The notes beneath the pieces are model-generated. The model did no database searches, was not told where the DNA came from, and saw nothing but the letters and a program-made list of their open reading frames with translations. Positions 25,401 to 35,500 of a stretch of 64,000 nucleotides of DNA are shown here, one piece after another (the first letter of the stretch is position 1; each line of letters begins with the position of its first letter). The translations under genes were made by a program, and so were the position numbers. Origin of the DNA: a bacterium (GTDB lineage: Bacteria; Myxococcota_A; Polyangia; Nannocystales; Nannocystaceae); contig JANSYI010000005.1 of NCBI GenBank assembly GCA_024742475.1, forward strand, positions 248,001 to 312,000, in the 5' to 3' direction.

Positions 25401-26164
25401 TCCTCCCACAGGACGAAGTTGCGGATGTAGTCGAGCAGCCGCGCCTTGTCGAACATGCCGCGCAGGAGGGTGTCCATCTGCGGGGTGTGGGGCGGGGCGA
25501 GGTCGTCGCCGTCGACGGTGCGCCAGGGGCTGAAGCGTTCGTAGCCGGCGGTGAGGCTGCCGACCGCGGCGGCGGTTCCGTCGGAGATGACCAGGAGCTC
25601 GTTGGTGTTGAAGAGCGCGGGGATGTCGTTCTTGTAGGTTTGGAGCTGGTTGTAGGCGGTCTTGAGGGTGGCCTGGACGTCCTGGGGGTTCTTCAGCTCG
25701 ACGACGGCGATCGGCATGCCGTTGAGGAAGACGATGAGGTCGGGGCGGCGTGGTTGCTGGCCAGTCTTGATGGTCAGCTGGCCGACGACGAGCCAGTCAT
25801 TGTTGTCCGGGTTGTCGAAGTCGACGAGCCAGGCCTGGTCGCCTCGCGTGGCGGCGTCCTTGCGGACCTGGACGGTGATGCCGCGGGTGAGGTGGGTTTG
25901 GAAAGTGGCGTTGTTCTCGAGCAGGGACGGGCTGTCGGGGCGGAGGATGCGTTTGGCGACGGTGTCGAGGACGTCGGCGGGGAGGTGGGGGTTGATCTTG
26001 GCGAGTGCCGTGCGGAGGCGGGGTTCGAGGATGACGTCGGCGTAGGAAGAGCGCTCCGGGGAGGTACCGCCGGGGGAGAGGTCCGGGCCGTGGGCGTAGG
26101 CGTAGCCGAGGTCTCGTAGGTAGGCGATCGCGGCTTCTTCGACGACGGACTCGGGGAGGGTCAT
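22436..26164 (-). CDS. hsdR: Type I restriction enzyme, R subunit
   Basis: 1242 residues. N-terminal PD-(D/E)XK nuclease: [19 protein letters not shown] supplies D...ExK near residues 175-195, with [10 protein letters not shown] as the downstream Q/Y motif. SF2 translocase motifs follow: [10 protein letters not shown] (Walker A), [12 protein letters not shown] (DEAH), FTGTPIE (motif III) and [13 protein letters not shown] (motif VI). The C-terminal helical domain completes the full-length subunit. HsdR uses ATP to pull DNA through the complex and cut it far from the site. The ATG overlaps the hsdS stop, so all three hsd genes form one operon. Confidence 0.95.
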   Translation of the reverse strand: MTLPESVVEEAAIAYLRDLGYAYAHGPDLSPGGTSPERSSYADVILEPRLRTALAKINPHLPADVLDTVAKRILRPDSPSLLENNATFQTHLTRGITVQVRKDAATRGDQAWLVDFDNPDNNDWLVVGQLTIKTGQQPRRPDLIVFLNGMPIAVVELKNPQDVQATLKTAYNQLQTYKNDIPALFNTNELLVISDGTAAAVGSLTAGYERFSPWRTVDGDDLAPPHTPQMDTLLRGMFDKARLLDYIRNFVLWEDHDGLIKKIAGYHQFHAVNRAVAHTLRASAPKSQKPTKSGEPRQGDRRIGVVWHTQGAGKSIAMAIYAAKLIREPGMENPTIVVLTDRNDLDGQLFDQFAAAKGLLPAPVQAETRENLRELLSVASGGVVFTTIQKFGTKKGEAYPQLSDRRNIVVVADEAHRSQYEFVEGFARNLRDALPNASFIGFTGTPIESDDRSTEAVFGHYIHTYPVTQAVEDGAILSLLYEARMARIDLPDANKPVVDEDFAEVTEGEEEAAKGKLKSRWARLEAMVGTDQRLGLIAEDLLRHFDRRCELVPGKAMVVCMSRRIAVALYQKIVELRPEWDAEGDDAGGLKVVMTGSAKDPPEFQKHLRPKPALKEIENRFKDPDDPLRMVIVRDMWLTGFNAPCAHTLYVDKPMKGHGFMQAIARVNRVFKGKPNGLVVDYLGLAEPLREAVDKYSGEGEDRPVAPPVEETLPVLEEKFQIVKDMFHGHDYSGYFGTDPTARLAALAKAADFICGRDTAPLTKEELGRLVTIFGGWEHPKATGYVASLDEPAARTRNRILRLMSFLAADLGTGDEALYDKVVDALRTLLGKPAPTGTKLTAQNDIIALQLEPFIRKLFTKVAPQQAAALGSGKVGLGTLIVKLQKVDASPYKLKLAEKAFIARDGGEQWSSLDHAVRDAVEARLDAAHRSKTPPPGLWRSVMHVMLEFLRHNDDKLGPLPEVPVGSREGRQRYLDAMKRLNVAVGIAMHHEEARWMRDEVAFFQGVQNNLLKYTVGGSGKTEEELDAAVGQIVSKAVTSDEVVDIFDAAGIPKPDISILSDEFLENVKKSPLKNLQIEMLRKLLADEIKTVGNRNVVQGRKFSEMLDRTLKSYQNRTLDAADVILQLIETGREMQALPNQGAEMGLTEDEMAFYDALVDHGGVKEVMKDDVLGKIAQDLVAAIRRSVTIDWTQKEAVRADMRRKVKKLLRKHGYPPDKAEAALVTVIEQAEHVCKDWAHAG

Positions 26165-27465
26165 AGGGTCGCCTCGATGGTTTTCTCGGCGGCGGGTACT
26201 CGGATTTCGCCGGAGATGAGTTTCGGGAGGAGGGTGTCTCGGAGTTGGGCGAGCGTCTCGGATTGCTGCTCGTTTGCACTCATCTTCGCCCGCAGCGGCC
26301 GAACGGTGTCGGCGAAGCTGTCCTGCAGCTCTCGCCCCGGCAATCGAACCCGAAGAGTCCCAAGGTTCTTGCGACTCAGTTCGGTTTGGCCCGTACTTCC
26401 GTGGCCCATACCTTCGATCACCGGTTGGAGGTGCATGAGCTGAGCACCGAGGAAGAGCGCGTCGACCTCCGGTGCGGCTCTCACGACCGTCACGTGTGAA
26501 TCGCAGATAAGGGGTTCGTCAAGGCTATCGAGCTGAGCGACGCGGCCAAGCGTGCCGACTCCGGTCGAGTTCACGAGAACGTCTCCGACTTGAAGCTCTC
26601 GGCCATCGATCTTGCGCTTGGCCGGATCGTGTCGCCTCGCCTTCTCCAGGCTCACGCGGCACTCTCGGATGCACTTCTGGTTGATGACGGCGACTCCGCC
26701 TTCTTCCGTGTATTTCGGGGAGATACCCCGGCGCAGATAGGAACTGGCCTTCTCGAGCTCCGCGATCTTCCACCCCTTCGGAATCGGCCCCAGCTCACTG
26801 TCCACCATCTCCGACGCATCCACCCCATCGAAGTCGATGAACCACGACTTGAAGATCGCCTGCGCCATCTCCTCCAACGTCCGGTTCATCTTCCGATTCA
26901 ACTCAATCTTGTCATCAAGCGCCCCAAGGACGGCGGCGATCCGGCGCTGCTCGTCGATGGGGGGGAGGTTAAGCTCGATGGCTTTGAGTTGCCCAAGGTT
27001 GAACCCTGGAACGGAACTTCCAATCTTCTGGCTGCGAATCGACCCTGAGACCTCGGGGCTCGAGAAGCAGTAGTAGAGAAACAAACTATCGACGCGTCCC
27101 GTATTGACCGATAGTTTCATCTGCTTGTTGGAGACGATGTAGCGGGGATATCGCGCGCGTTTGTCGACGAGGCCCACCTGCCCGATGGTTCCCCAGCACG
27201 TGAATATCAGGTCCCCATCCCTCGCCTCAGAGCGCCGGAACTTGTCCGCGAGGGGGCCGGGGATGAACACCAACTTATCGTGGCTCAATCGTTGACCCAC
27301 GTCTTCGCTGAGGTTGCTACCTCGAACGACAGGGACGCCCGGCTCGGGGATGAAGGTTGCCGAGCCAATCGACGAGCCGAACGGCCCCGTCGCCATCGCG
27401 TGCGGCTCATCGGCCGCCAGCGTCTCGGTTCGGACTCTCTCCCAGTCATCAGGGATATCAACCAT
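26161..27465 (-). CDS. hsdS: Type I restriction system specificity subunit
   Basis: 434 residues with the usual two target-recognition domains. The first conserved region follows the first domain ([20 protein letters not shown]), then come [20 protein letters not shown] and the second domain starting [17 protein letters not shown]. The C-terminal repeat ([21 protein letters not shown] region) ends GEIRVP. HsdS reads a bipartite DNA site and guides both methylation and cleavage. The start overlaps the hsdM stop by 8 nt and the stop overlaps the hsdR start. Confidence 0.92.
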   Translation of the reverse strand: MVDIPDDWERVRTETLAADEPHAMATGPFGSSIGSATFIPEPGVPVVRGSNLSEDVGQRLSHDKLVFIPGPLADKFRRSEARDGDLIFTCWGTIGQVGLVDKRARYPRYIVSNKQMKLSVNTGRVDSLFLYYCFSSPEVSGSIRSQKIGSSVPGFNLGQLKAIELNLPPIDEQRRIAAVLGALDDKIELNRKMNRTLEEMAQAIFKSWFIDFDGVDASEMVDSELGPIPKGWKIAELEKASSYLRRGISPKYTEEGGVAVINQKCIRECRVSLEKARRHDPAKRKIDGRELQVGDVLVNSTGVGTLGRVAQLDSLDEPLICDSHVTVVRAAPEVDALFLGAQLMHLQPVIEGMGHGSTGQTELSRKNLGTLRVRLPGRELQDSFADTVRPLRAKMSANEQQSETLAQLRDTLLPKLISGEIRVPAAEKTIEATL

Positions 27466-29521
27466 GGTGTCCGAGTCTCCCTAGTTGAGCCCGAATGCGG
27501 CTATCGAGCGTTGCGGCTTCCTCCATTTGCTTCCAAAGCTGGTTGCTCAGGCGAGTTATCTTGGTCTCGAAGGGCTCGTCGTCCTCGTCAACGTCCTCCG
27601 CCCCTACGTACCGTCCAGGCGTGAGCACATAATCATGCCCGCCGATCTCCTCCAGCACCGCCGACTTGCAGAACCCCGCTACATCCTCATACGCACCGCC
27701 GCCACTCCGCCACGTGTGATACGCGTCCGCGACCTTCGCGACGTCCTCCGAATCCAAAACCCGGTGTACCCGAGTTTCCATGCGCCCAAGCTTCCGCGCA
27801 TCGATGAACAACGTCTCCCCGCGCCGGTCCCGACGCTCGGTCCCATCCGCCGCGACCCCGCCGCTCTTGCCGTTGGTCAAGAACCACAAGCACACCGGAA
27901 TCTGCGTCGCATAGAACAGCTGCCCCGGCAGCGCGACCACACAGTCCACCAGATCCGCCTCCACGATCCGCTTGCGAATCTCGCCCTCCCCAGAACTCAT
28001 CGAGCTCATCGATCCATTCGCCATGACGAACCCCGCGGTCCCGCCGGGCGCGAGGTGATGCAGATAATGCTGCATCCATGCATAGTTCGCGTTGCCGGTC
28101 GGCGGCCGTCCATACTTCCACCGAACATCCCCCTCGCGCCGATCCCCGCCCCACTCCGAAATATTGAACGGCGGGTTGCTCAAAATGAAATCCGCCCGCA
28201 GATCCGGATGCAAATCCTCATGAAACGAGTCCGCATGCTTGGGCCCCAGATTCGCCTCGATCCCCCGGATCGCCAGGTTCATCTTCGACATGCGCCAGGT
28301 CGTCCGGTTCGACTCCTGCCCATACACCGTGATCTGATTGCGCTTCCCGTCGTGCGCCTCGATGAACTTCAGCGACTGCACGAACATCCCGCCTGACCCA
28401 CAGCACGGGTCGTAGACCCGCCCCTTGTACGGCTCGAGCATCTCTACCAGCAGCGCCACCACTGACTGCGGCGTGTAGAACTCTCCGCCGCCCTTGCCCT
28501 CGGCCGAGGCGAACTTCGAGAGGAAGTACTCGTACACCCGGCCCAGGGTGTCCTTGGCCCGGTGCGCCTTGCTGCCCAGGCCGATGCCGCTGACCAGGTC
28601 GATGAGCTTGCCCAGCGCGTACTTGTCCAGGTTGGGCATCGCGTAGATCTTGGGCAGCACCCCCTTGAGCGTCGGGTTCTCCTTCTCGATCGCGTCCATC
28701 GCGTCGTCGAGGATCTTCCCGATGGTCGGCTGCTTCGCGTTCGCCTGGAAGTGCGTCCATCGGGCCTCCTCGGGCACCCAGAACACGTTCTCCGCCGTGT
28801 ACTCGTCTCGGTCCTCCAGCAGCGACTCCAGCCAGTCCGCCCGCTTCTCCTCGGGCTCCGACGGATCCATGTAGTTGTCCGAGTCCGGGTCGTCTACCGA
28901 CGCCCGCAGCTCCTCGCGCCGCTCCTCGAACGCGTCCGCGATGTACTTGAGGAACAGGAGCCCCAGCACCACGTGCTTGTACTCGGCGGGGTCCATGTTG
29001 TTGCGCAGCAGGTCCGCCGACGCCCACAGCTTGTCCTCAAACCCCAGCGAACCCGACCGCTCCTTCTCCGCCGCCTTCTTCTTCCCCGCCTTCTTCTTCC
29101 CCTTCGCAGGCGCCGGCTTCTTCTGCGGCTCAGGCTTCGCGTCCATCTTCAGCCCCAGCTGCCCCGACGCCTCCTCTTCGACATCCTCCTGCGGCCAATC
29201 GTTCGGGAACACGTTCTGCACGTGCGTCCGCCCGTCGGCCTTCTTCAGTCGTCCTCGAATCGTGCGCGCCGTCAGCCCCGTGATCGCCGACAGCTCCTCG
29301 TCGAGCCCATGGTCCCGAGCCCACGCCGCCGACTTCCCCTCGAAGTCCCCGGCCTTCGTCGGCCACTCCTCCGCGAACAACGTATCCAGCCGCGTGCGCC
29401 CATGCGCCTCCTCGATCCGCGCCTGGACCTTCTTCACCGAGAGGCCCACCACGTCGGCGACCACCTCCGCCAGTTCTTCGTCCCGTGCTGTCTTGACGTT
29501 CGTCTCCGCGAGCCGCGTCAT
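27458..29521 (-). CDS. hsdM: Type I restriction system N6-adenine methyltransferase with an extra N-terminal repeat domain
   Basis: 687 residues. The methyltransferase core has [15 protein letters not shown] (SAM-binding) and [13 protein letters not shown] (NPPF catalytic motif). Before the helical HsdM_N region lies an unusual ~115-residue extension with two copies of a motif: [18 protein letters not shown]...LF..EWP and [18 protein letters not shown]...VFPNDWP. A Lys/Ala-rich linker ([17 protein letters not shown]) joins it to the rest. The same module opens the SF2 helicase at 36984. It looks like a small helical DNA- or protein-binding unit. First gene of hsdM-hsdS-hsdR; divergent from DUF3892 copy 1. 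Confidence 0.93.
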   Translation of the reverse strand: MTRLAETNVKTARDEELAEVVADVVGLSVKKVQARIEEAHGRTRLDTLFAEEWPTKAGDFEGKSAAWARDHGLDEELSAITGLTARTIRGRLKKADGRTHVQNVFPNDWPQEDVEEEASGQLGLKMDAKPEPQKKPAPAKGKKKAGKKKAAEKERSGSLGFEDKLWASADLLRNNMDPAEYKHVVLGLLFLKYIADAFEERREELRASVDDPDSDNYMDPSEPEEKRADWLESLLEDRDEYTAENVFWVPEEARWTHFQANAKQPTIGKILDDAMDAIEKENPTLKGVLPKIYAMPNLDKYALGKLIDLVSGIGLGSKAHRAKDTLGRVYEYFLSKFASAEGKGGGEFYTPQSVVALLVEMLEPYKGRVYDPCCGSGGMFVQSLKFIEAHDGKRNQITVYGQESNRTTWRMSKMNLAIRGIEANLGPKHADSFHEDLHPDLRADFILSNPPFNISEWGGDRREGDVRWKYGRPPTGNANYAWMQHYLHHLAPGGTAGFVMANGSMSSMSSGEGEIRKRIVEADLVDCVVALPGQLFYATQIPVCLWFLTNGKSGGVAADGTERRDRRGETLFIDARKLGRMETRVHRVLDSEDVAKVADAYHTWRSGGGAYEDVAGFCKSAVLEEIGGHDYVLTPGRYVGAEDVDEDDEPFETKITRLSNQLWKQMEEAATLDSRIRAQLGRLGHHG

Positions 29522-29609
29522 CGCCCGCGAGGATACTTCAACTCGCCCATCGTTGTGCTCCGCGCGGGTGTTCAGGCGAGCCCGAGAGAAAAAAATCGAT
29601 CGCCGCGGT

Positions 29610-29638
29610 TTCAGCTTTGGGCAGCCCCCGGGTGGTCC
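29610..29638 (+). promoter_or_regulatory. Box 3 of the TTCAGCTT-N14-GTGGTCC promoter-like family
   Basis: TTCAGCTT (29610-29617), 14 nt, GTGGTCC (29632-29638), both halves perfect. It lies 43 nt before the ATG of DUF3892 copy 1, in the divergent gap with hsdM. The downstream sequence to the ATG (TCGAACGGCA, ACGCCGACGAA) is also conserved with box 4 and partly with box 5. Confidence 0.85.
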
Positions 29639-29681
29639 CCTCGAACGGCAATCACGCCGACGAAAGGAACCCCATCTCGCG

Positions 29682-29954
29682 ATGGTCTACATCACACACA
29701 TCCGCCTCAGCGGCGGCACGGGAGTTGAGCACATCTCCCACGTCAAGTGGGAGCAGCCCTCCTACGGCAAAGCTGGCGAGTACACGCGCCAGCAGATGGT
29801 CGACTACATCAGCCGCGGAAACGACGTCTACATCCGCGGTCGTGGCAACGCGAGCGACGCAAAGGTCGTCGTCGTCAACGCCAACCCTCCGCACCTCAAG
29901 ACCGTCGCCGACGGTCGCGAGACCAACAACCTGCTCTCACTCCCCCACTTCTAG
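29682..29954 (+). CDS. DUF3892 family protein, copy 1
   Basis: 90 residues, starting [20 protein letters not shown] and ending NNLLSLPHF. The pattern (short beta-strand start, H-I-x-H-V-x-W, a T-R-x-x-M-V-x-Y-I helix, P-x-L-x-T-x-A-D-G-x-x-T-x-N-L-L-x-L-P) is that of DUF3892. No catalytic residues are evident; it is probably a small binding or adaptor protein. It heads a cassette with TcmP and a DUF5131 protein, and is preceded by box 3 and followed by a strong hairpin. Copies 2 and 3 lie at 36529 and 43111. Confidence 0.85.
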   Translation: MVYITHIRLSGGTGVEHISHVKWEQPSYGKAGEYTRQQMVDYISRGNDVYIRGRGNASDAKVVVVNANPPHLKTVADGRETNNLLSLPHF

Positions 29955-29962
29955 CCGAGCCG

Positions 29963-30001
29963 CGCCCGGCCCGGACAGACGATGCTCGTCCGGGCCGGGC
30001 G
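29963..30001 (+). terminator. Perfect 14-bp GC hairpin after DUF3892 copy 1
   Basis: CGCCCGGCCCGGAC pairs exactly with GTCCGGGCCGGGCG across an 11-nt loop. There is no T-run. It sits between DUF3892 and tcmP, so it may be a terminator or attenuator that sets the DUF3892:effector ratio, or an mRNA stabiliser. A homologous hairpin follows DUF3892 copy 2 at 36804-36841. Confidence 0.6.
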
Positions 30002-30122
30002 ACGACTCCCACTCTCCAACCGTCGCGTTCTGAGACGGTGTCCGAAATCTGGACACCGGCCCGGAAGCTTCTCGTCCACAACCTGTCCCCGCACCGTCAC
30101 GCAACTGGCTGAAGCCCGAACC

Positions 30123-31349
30123 ATGAGCTACCCCAAACCTCAAGTCGCTTCGACCGTCCGTCAGGCGACGATCGACACCAGCAGGAGGTCGCCCGTGGTC
30201 GACATGCCACCCGAGTACGAGGGCCGAGAACAGAGCTTCCTGAAACACAGCGTCCTTCGCAAGTACCTCATCGAATGGGGCATTAAGGTCGGTTCAGCGT
30301 CCCGCGGAGGCAACACGATCACCCTCTGGCACGTCGACTGCTTCTCAGGCCCATGGACGAGCCAAGCCGATAATCTCGAGGACACCTCGATTCGCATCGG
30401 GCTTGGTGCGCTCGAAGCTGCTGCCGACGTTTGGCGGAAGGGTGGCAGCCGCATCGAGACCCGCGCCCTCTTCGTCGAGAAGAATCCGAAGGCGTTCGCC
30501 GAGCTCCGCGACTTTCTCGCAGCACAGAGTGGAAGCGTTCGGACGGAAGCGCTCCACGGAGAGTTCGGCCACCACGTGGACGAGATTCGAGACCGGCTCG
30601 GCAACGATCCGGCGTTCATCTTCGTCGACCCAACGGGGTTCAAGGGGGCGGCAATGGACTACGTTGCCAAGCTGACGACAGTCCGCCAACGCGACGTGCT
30701 GATCAACCTGATGTACAACGACATCGCCCGGTTCAAGAAGCTGGAGTGTCTGCGAGAGCACTTCCAAGACTTCTTCGGTGGCGCTCTCCCTCCCGAACTC
30801 GACCAGGATGCGATCTTGGCCCTCTACCGAGACAACCTGAAGACACGATGCGGCCTCTCCTTCTCGGCGGACGTCGCAATCCCCCACAAGACGAGCGAGC
30901 GAACCTGGTTCCACCTCGTGCTCGGCGTCAATCGGCGAGAGGGCCTTGATCTCCTGCGGCGAATCGAGAAGACGGTGTGCGGGAAGGAAGCGGGCACGGT
31001 GCGAGCGTCTGCGAAGATGAGGAGGGACGAGAAGCGCACCAGCCAACTCGGCCTACCGATGAACCTCGGTCCGGAGGAAGATTGGTCCTACGCGGAACGC
31101 AACGCGCGTGACGGGCCCAAAGCGCTGGAGGCGCTGACTGAAGAGGTACGACGGACAGGTGGCGCTCGATTCGACCAGTTGTGGCCCAGAGTTCTCGAAA
31201 CCCATCACGTGACGCGTACGCAACTTGGCAAACTCGCCTTCGCCGCGGTGAAGGATGAACGCCTCGCTGTCGCACGGCCGCGAGCAGGCGCCAGAACCGT
31301 GAGGGATGACGAACGGCTCATCCTCGGCCCCGTGAGTTCCGAACCTTGA
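30123..31349 (+). CDS. tcmP: Three-Cys-motif partner protein TcmP
   Basis: 408 residues from the ATG at 30123 (30204 also possible). Features typical of the TcmP family: an early REQSFLKHSVLRKYL helix, LWHVDCFSGPWTS, ALFVEKNPKAF, FIFVDPTGFKGAAM and LINLMYNDIARF. The arrangement resembles a Rossmann methyltransferase-like fold with FVDP as a likely active-site strand. The partner three-Cys-motif gene follows after 32 nt, as in many genomes. The function is unproven, although the pair is often found among defence genes. It is separated from DUF3892 copy 1 by a 168-nt leader with the hairpin. Confidence 0.8.
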   Translation: MSYPKPQVASTVRQATIDTSRRSPVVDMPPEYEGREQSFLKHSVLRKYLIEWGIKVGSASRGGNTITLWHVDCFSGPWTSQADNLEDTSIRIGLGALEAAADVWRKGGSRIETRALFVEKNPKAFAELRDFLAAQSGSVRTEALHGEFGHHVDEIRDRLGNDPAFIFVDPTGFKGAAMDYVAKLTTVRQRDVLINLMYNDIARFKKLECLREHFQDFFGGALPPELDQDAILALYRDNLKTRCGLSFSADVAIPHKTSERTWFHLVLGVNRREGLDLLRRIEKTVCGKEAGTVRASAKMRRDEKRTSQLGLPMNLGPEEDWSYAERNARDGPKALEALTEEVRRTGGARFDQLWPRVLETHHVTRTQLGKLAFAAVKDERLAVARPRAGARTVRDDERLILGPVSSEP

Positions 31350-31381
31350 CCCATGATCCGCGCCATGATCTGCTACCCCTC

Positions 31382-32185
31382 ATGAGCGACGGAAGCACCA
31401 TCGAGTGGACCGACGCCACCTGGAACCCCGTCCGCGGGTGCACAAAGATCTCTGCCGGCTGCAAGCACTGCTACGCCGAGACCTTCTCCGAGCGCTGGCG
31501 TGGCACCCCCGGCCACCCCTACGAGCAAGGCTTCGACCTTCGCCTCGTCCCCGAAAAGCTCGCCGACCCGCTCCGCTGGGCTCGTTCCCGCCTCATCTTC
31601 GTCAACTCGATGAGCGACCTCTTTCACGAGGGCGTCCCCGACGACTACGTGCGCCTGGTCTTCGAGGCGATGAACGCTGCCAACTGGCACATCTACCAGG
31701 TGCTCACCAAACGAGCCTCGCGGCTGCGCCAGCTCTCGAACGCCTTTTCGAAGTCGCTCGTTCACCAGCCGCACATCTGGCTCGGCGTCTCCGTCGAGAA
31801 CCGCAAGCACGGGCTCCCGCGCATCGAAGAACTCCGCCGCTCTCGCGCCGCCGTCCGCTTCCTCTCCGTCGAGCCCCTGCTCGAGGACCTCGGGGAGATC
31901 GATCTCACCGGGATCGACTGGGTCATCGCGGGTGGCGAGAGTGGGCCCGGTGCACGCCCGATGAAGAAAGAATGGGTCGTTTCGATCCGCGACCAATGCG
32001 AGGCCGCTGGCGTGAAGTTCTTCTTCAAGCAGTGGGGCGGTCTGCGAAAGAAGATCGCCGGGCGCGACCTCGACGGTCGCACCTACGACGAGATCCCCGA
32101 GCGAACGACCAGCAGCCCTCCGTCGCGCGCCGAGCGAGGCCACCGAGTCGATACGCTCGCCAAGCTCGTTCGTTCCGTGGCCTAG
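31382..32185 (+). CDS. DUF5131 / phage Gp37-Gp68-like three-Cys-motif protein
   Basis: 267 residues from the ATG at 31382. The N-terminus TIEWTDATWNPVRGCTKIS followed by GCKHCYAE holds the three-Cys motif of this family, which resembles a radical-SAM FeS motif. Further conserved blocks are FVNSMSDLFHE, YQVLTKRA, WLGVSVEN, FLSVEPLLE, WVIAGGESGPGARP and FFKQWGG. Family members occur in phages and in bacterial islands; the substrate is not known. TcmP lies directly upstream. An RNA- or DNA-modifying pair is the likely reading, but it is inference. Confidence 0.8.
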   Translation: MSDGSTIEWTDATWNPVRGCTKISAGCKHCYAETFSERWRGTPGHPYEQGFDLRLVPEKLADPLRWARSRLIFVNSMSDLFHEGVPDDYVRLVFEAMNAANWHIYQVLTKRASRLRQLSNAFSKSLVHQPHIWLGVSVENRKHGLPRIEELRRSRAAVRFLSVEPLLEDLGEIDLTGIDWVIAGGESGPGARPMKKEWVVSIRDQCEAAGVKFFFKQWGGLRKKIAGRDLDGRTYDEIPERTTSSPPSRAERGHRVDTLAKLVRSVA

Positions 32186-32271
32186 CCCGGCGACTCCCTC
32201 GCCCCCTCGGGGCTCGAGCCGGATCGCGATGAGGAGGGTGCTGCTCTGCGAGTCGGGTGTGCCTGCAAACC

Positions 32272-32481
32272 CTATGGCATTGCGGAGTACGGCGGCTCTT
32301 CGGGCAGCTTCGGAGAGCCGTCCTCGTTCATCAAGCCCCGCTCGATCCCCCACGCGATCAGCTCTTCGCGCGAGGCGTTCTTCAGCCGCGCCAACATGCG
32401 TTGGAAGGCGGCCTCCGCCTTCTGAACTGACGGATCCACGATGACCCGCTGCATGTCTCGCCCTGCCATGGGATCAAGCAT
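32272..32481 (-). CDS. Small protein downstream of the DUF4011 helicase
   Basis: 69 residues from the ATG at 32481; a TTG at 32505 is an alternative start. Helical centre (EAAFQRMLARLKNASREELIAW) and a Pro-rich tail. No family is recognised. It lies 108 nt after the helicase stop on the same strand and may be the last gene of that transcript. Confidence 0.45.
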   Translation of the reverse strand: MLDPMAGRDMQRVIVDPSVQKAEAAFQRMLARLKNASREELIAWGIERGLMNEDGSPKLPEEPPYSAMP

Positions 32482-32589
32482 GACCACCTGCCTGCTCGGC
32501 TGCAACTTGCGCGGCTTCCTTGCTGGGTTCGATCGACGGCCGAAACACCGACCGCGAAGACGACTTCCGATTGAGCGTGCTCATGGCTC

Positions 32590-35500
32590 CTAGCCCTCGC
32601 TCAGCACCGCGACCCGCCCCACGATCCGCTCGACCTCTGCCTGCGGGTTCCGCCACCAGTCGCGGCTCCAGATGCGTTCGAAGGTCCAGCCGCGACCCTC
32701 CAGCAACTGCTGCCGCGCCACATCCCGCTCCCGCACGCTCCGACCGCTGTGGTACGCCGCGCCGTCGCATTCGATCGCCAGGCAATAGCGGGTCGGATCC
32801 CGGGGGTCCACGACTGCGAGGTCGATCCGGTAGCCCCCCGAGCCGACCTGCGTGTCCAGCTCCAAGCCTCGCCGGTGCAACGCATCGTACACCTGTTCCT
32901 CGAAGTCACTGTCGAACTGCAGCGCCTTCCCCTGCCCCGGCGTATTCCGCTCGGTGGCCTGGCTCAAGTCGGCTACGAGCGAGTCGGCGACCTCTTCGCG
33001 GCCCTCACTCACCGCGCGTGCGTACTGCAGATAGGTCAGCAGGACCTTGGGTCCGCGGTTCTTCGCACCTTCGACCGACACCTCTGCGGGATCGAACGAA
33101 CACAACACGTGCATCTGACTGCGCGCACGAGTGAACGCGACGTTGAGTCTGTTCTCGCCCCCGGCCTGGCCGATGGCGCCGAAGTTCCTCCGCATGGTCC
33201 TGTCGCGCGCGGGGCGAGCGTACCCGGTGGAGAAGATGATCACGTCGCGCTCGTCGCCCTGGATGTTCTCGATGTTCTTGATGATGAGCGCGTCATCTCG
33301 AGAGCCCGACGCGGGGTGACGCAGAGCGTGCAGCAGTTCCGCGAACTCGGGTCTCGCTTCCTCTTCACGGCGGATCGCCGCGTCGATGGCCTGCTGCTGC
33401 TTCATGTTGACCGTCACGACGCCGATCGACTTCGGCTTCGCCTCGTTTGCTCGCGCAATCGACTCGATCAGCTCCACGCACTTGTTGGCTTCCGCGAAGT
33501 TCGTCTGCTTCTCCCAGATCCCATCCACGGCGTGGAACGAGATCGGCGCGCTCGCGCCGGACCGCCGCGGCGGCGGGGTGATGTGTAGTCCGCCGTCGTA
33601 GAACGCCTGGTTGCTGAACTCGATGAGCTCGCCAAACTCGCTTCGATAGTGCCAGCCGAGGTAGCGGAACCCGTAGATCTTCTTGGCCTGCTCCAACAGG
33701 CTCAGCGCGGCGCGGGCATCTTCGATGGTCTCTCCATCTTCGTCGACATCTTCGTCTTCGAGGCCTCGTTCGAAGAAGCGACTCGGTGGCATCTGCTGCT
33801 CATCCCCCGCGATGACGATGCGCTTGGAGCGATAGAGCACGGGAAGGGCACGCTCCAGTGGAAGCTGTGACGCCTCGTCGAAGATCGCCAAGTCGAAACA
33901 ACCCCGCTCGAGCGGCAGCACTTCGGCCGCGACCTCGGGCGAGAGAAGCCACGCTCGCGCCAAGTGTCGAAGCGGCCACTCGAACTCACGCAACGTCTTC
34001 CGCAACGGCCACCGTCGTCGCTGCTTGCCCAGTTCGTGCTCCAGCTTGTTCCAGATGGTCTCCGGCTTTGCTCGACTGCCCTGCATCTCGGGCGGATGCT
34101 CGCGGCGGCGGCTGTGCTCATGCACCGCCTGGACCACGGCCTGCTTGGTGAGTTCGGCCTGTTGTTGCAGCAGGCCCACGAGTTGATCTCGCAGTCGCCG
34201 GTATTCGACGAAGGGCTCTCCGCGCAGTGCGGGGTGCTGACGCTCGACCTGCTCGATCCAGTGGAGGATCACGTTGCGGCGTACCGCGACCGCCCACTCG
34301 TCGGGCGACGACGCCGTCGGGTCGACCCCACCGGCCGCGAGCAGGCGCGGGTCCTCTCGAGCAAGTAGATGATGTGCCCACGGCTGCAGCTTTGCGAGCC
34401 GCGCATCGAGTTGCACGACTCGCTCGAAGTCGCGACCCACCACGTCCCGGACGCGCTCGAGTTGCTGCCCAGCCCCGCTTCGAAGAGCCGCCTCGATCTC
34501 GTCGACCCAGGCGGGTGCGAAGAAGTTCCGAAGTCCATCGAGGCTCTCGCGTAGCGAGGTCGCGACATCGAGCGGCGCGTCCCATTGTTCCGGCGGCCGA
34601 TTACCGAGTGCTCCTGCCCCTTCCGCGACCGCTTTCTTCGTCCGCCACCACCGCGGCAACAGAAACTTCCACCATCGACCGACTAGCTCCCGGTAGCTCA
34701 GAAGCACTGCACGTAGCCCTTCGATCTGCTCTCGCGGTACGAGGACCAGGCTGTTCGATTGCGTGGCCGCGAGGGAAGCGATGCGATCAACCGCCTCGAG
34801 GATTGCTCCCTGCTCCCGCGGGCCGAAACCGGCCCAGCTCCGGCGCATTCGCGTCGCAGCGCGCTCTCCTGAGAACGCAAGGGCAGACGGCCGAAGAGGC
34901 GCGACCTCGTCGAGGAGGCGCTGGACTTCGTCCCACCCTAGCGCGACGAGTTCGGCTGGAAGGTCTGCCGGCAAGGCCTGGGCCCTCGGAGCCTGCCGAT
35001 ACCAGTGGGAGAGAGGCCGACCGTGGCTCGATGTTGCGAGCGGATCGACGATCGCTCGCAGCTCGGCCATCGTGCGGTCGATCGCTGCCGATGTCTGGGC
35101 AAGCGACGCCCTTGCGTCGGGCCCCGCGGGCTTTCGAGAGAGCTCGATACCTTGGCGGAGTTGGCTATAGACCGCGCCCCGGTCCGCCGTCGCGTCATGC
35201 ACGACGTAGGTCCAGGGAGTGAGCCCAGTGGCTCGGAGCCGGGCCTGCACCACGTCGAGGGCAGCGCGCTTTTGACAGACGACCAAGACCCGCTCTCCGC
35301 GGCTGAGCGCATCGACCACGAGGTTTGCGATGACTTGCGACTTGCCCGTGCCCGGAGGACCGCGAACCACCGTGCACTCGGCCCACTGGGCCTCGCACAG
35401 GATCGCGTACTGGCTCGGGTCACACGGCAGCGCGACGTGAACGCTGGAGGCGGGGACCTGGTCGAGATCCACCGCCCGCTGCGTTCCCTCGCCGTCGCTC

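Noticed and set aside
22784..26119. A 1111-codon plus-strand open frame opposite hsdR
   Set aside because: It is antisense to a full, motif-complete HsdR. Its translation is Val/Glu/Asp/Leu-rich and repetitive, as expected from the high-GC third positions of the true gene.
28562..29728. A long Arg/Leu-rich plus-strand frame opposite hsdM
   Set aside because: Composition (runs of Arg, Leu and Pro) and lack of domains mark it as a shadow of hsdM; it also runs through box 3.
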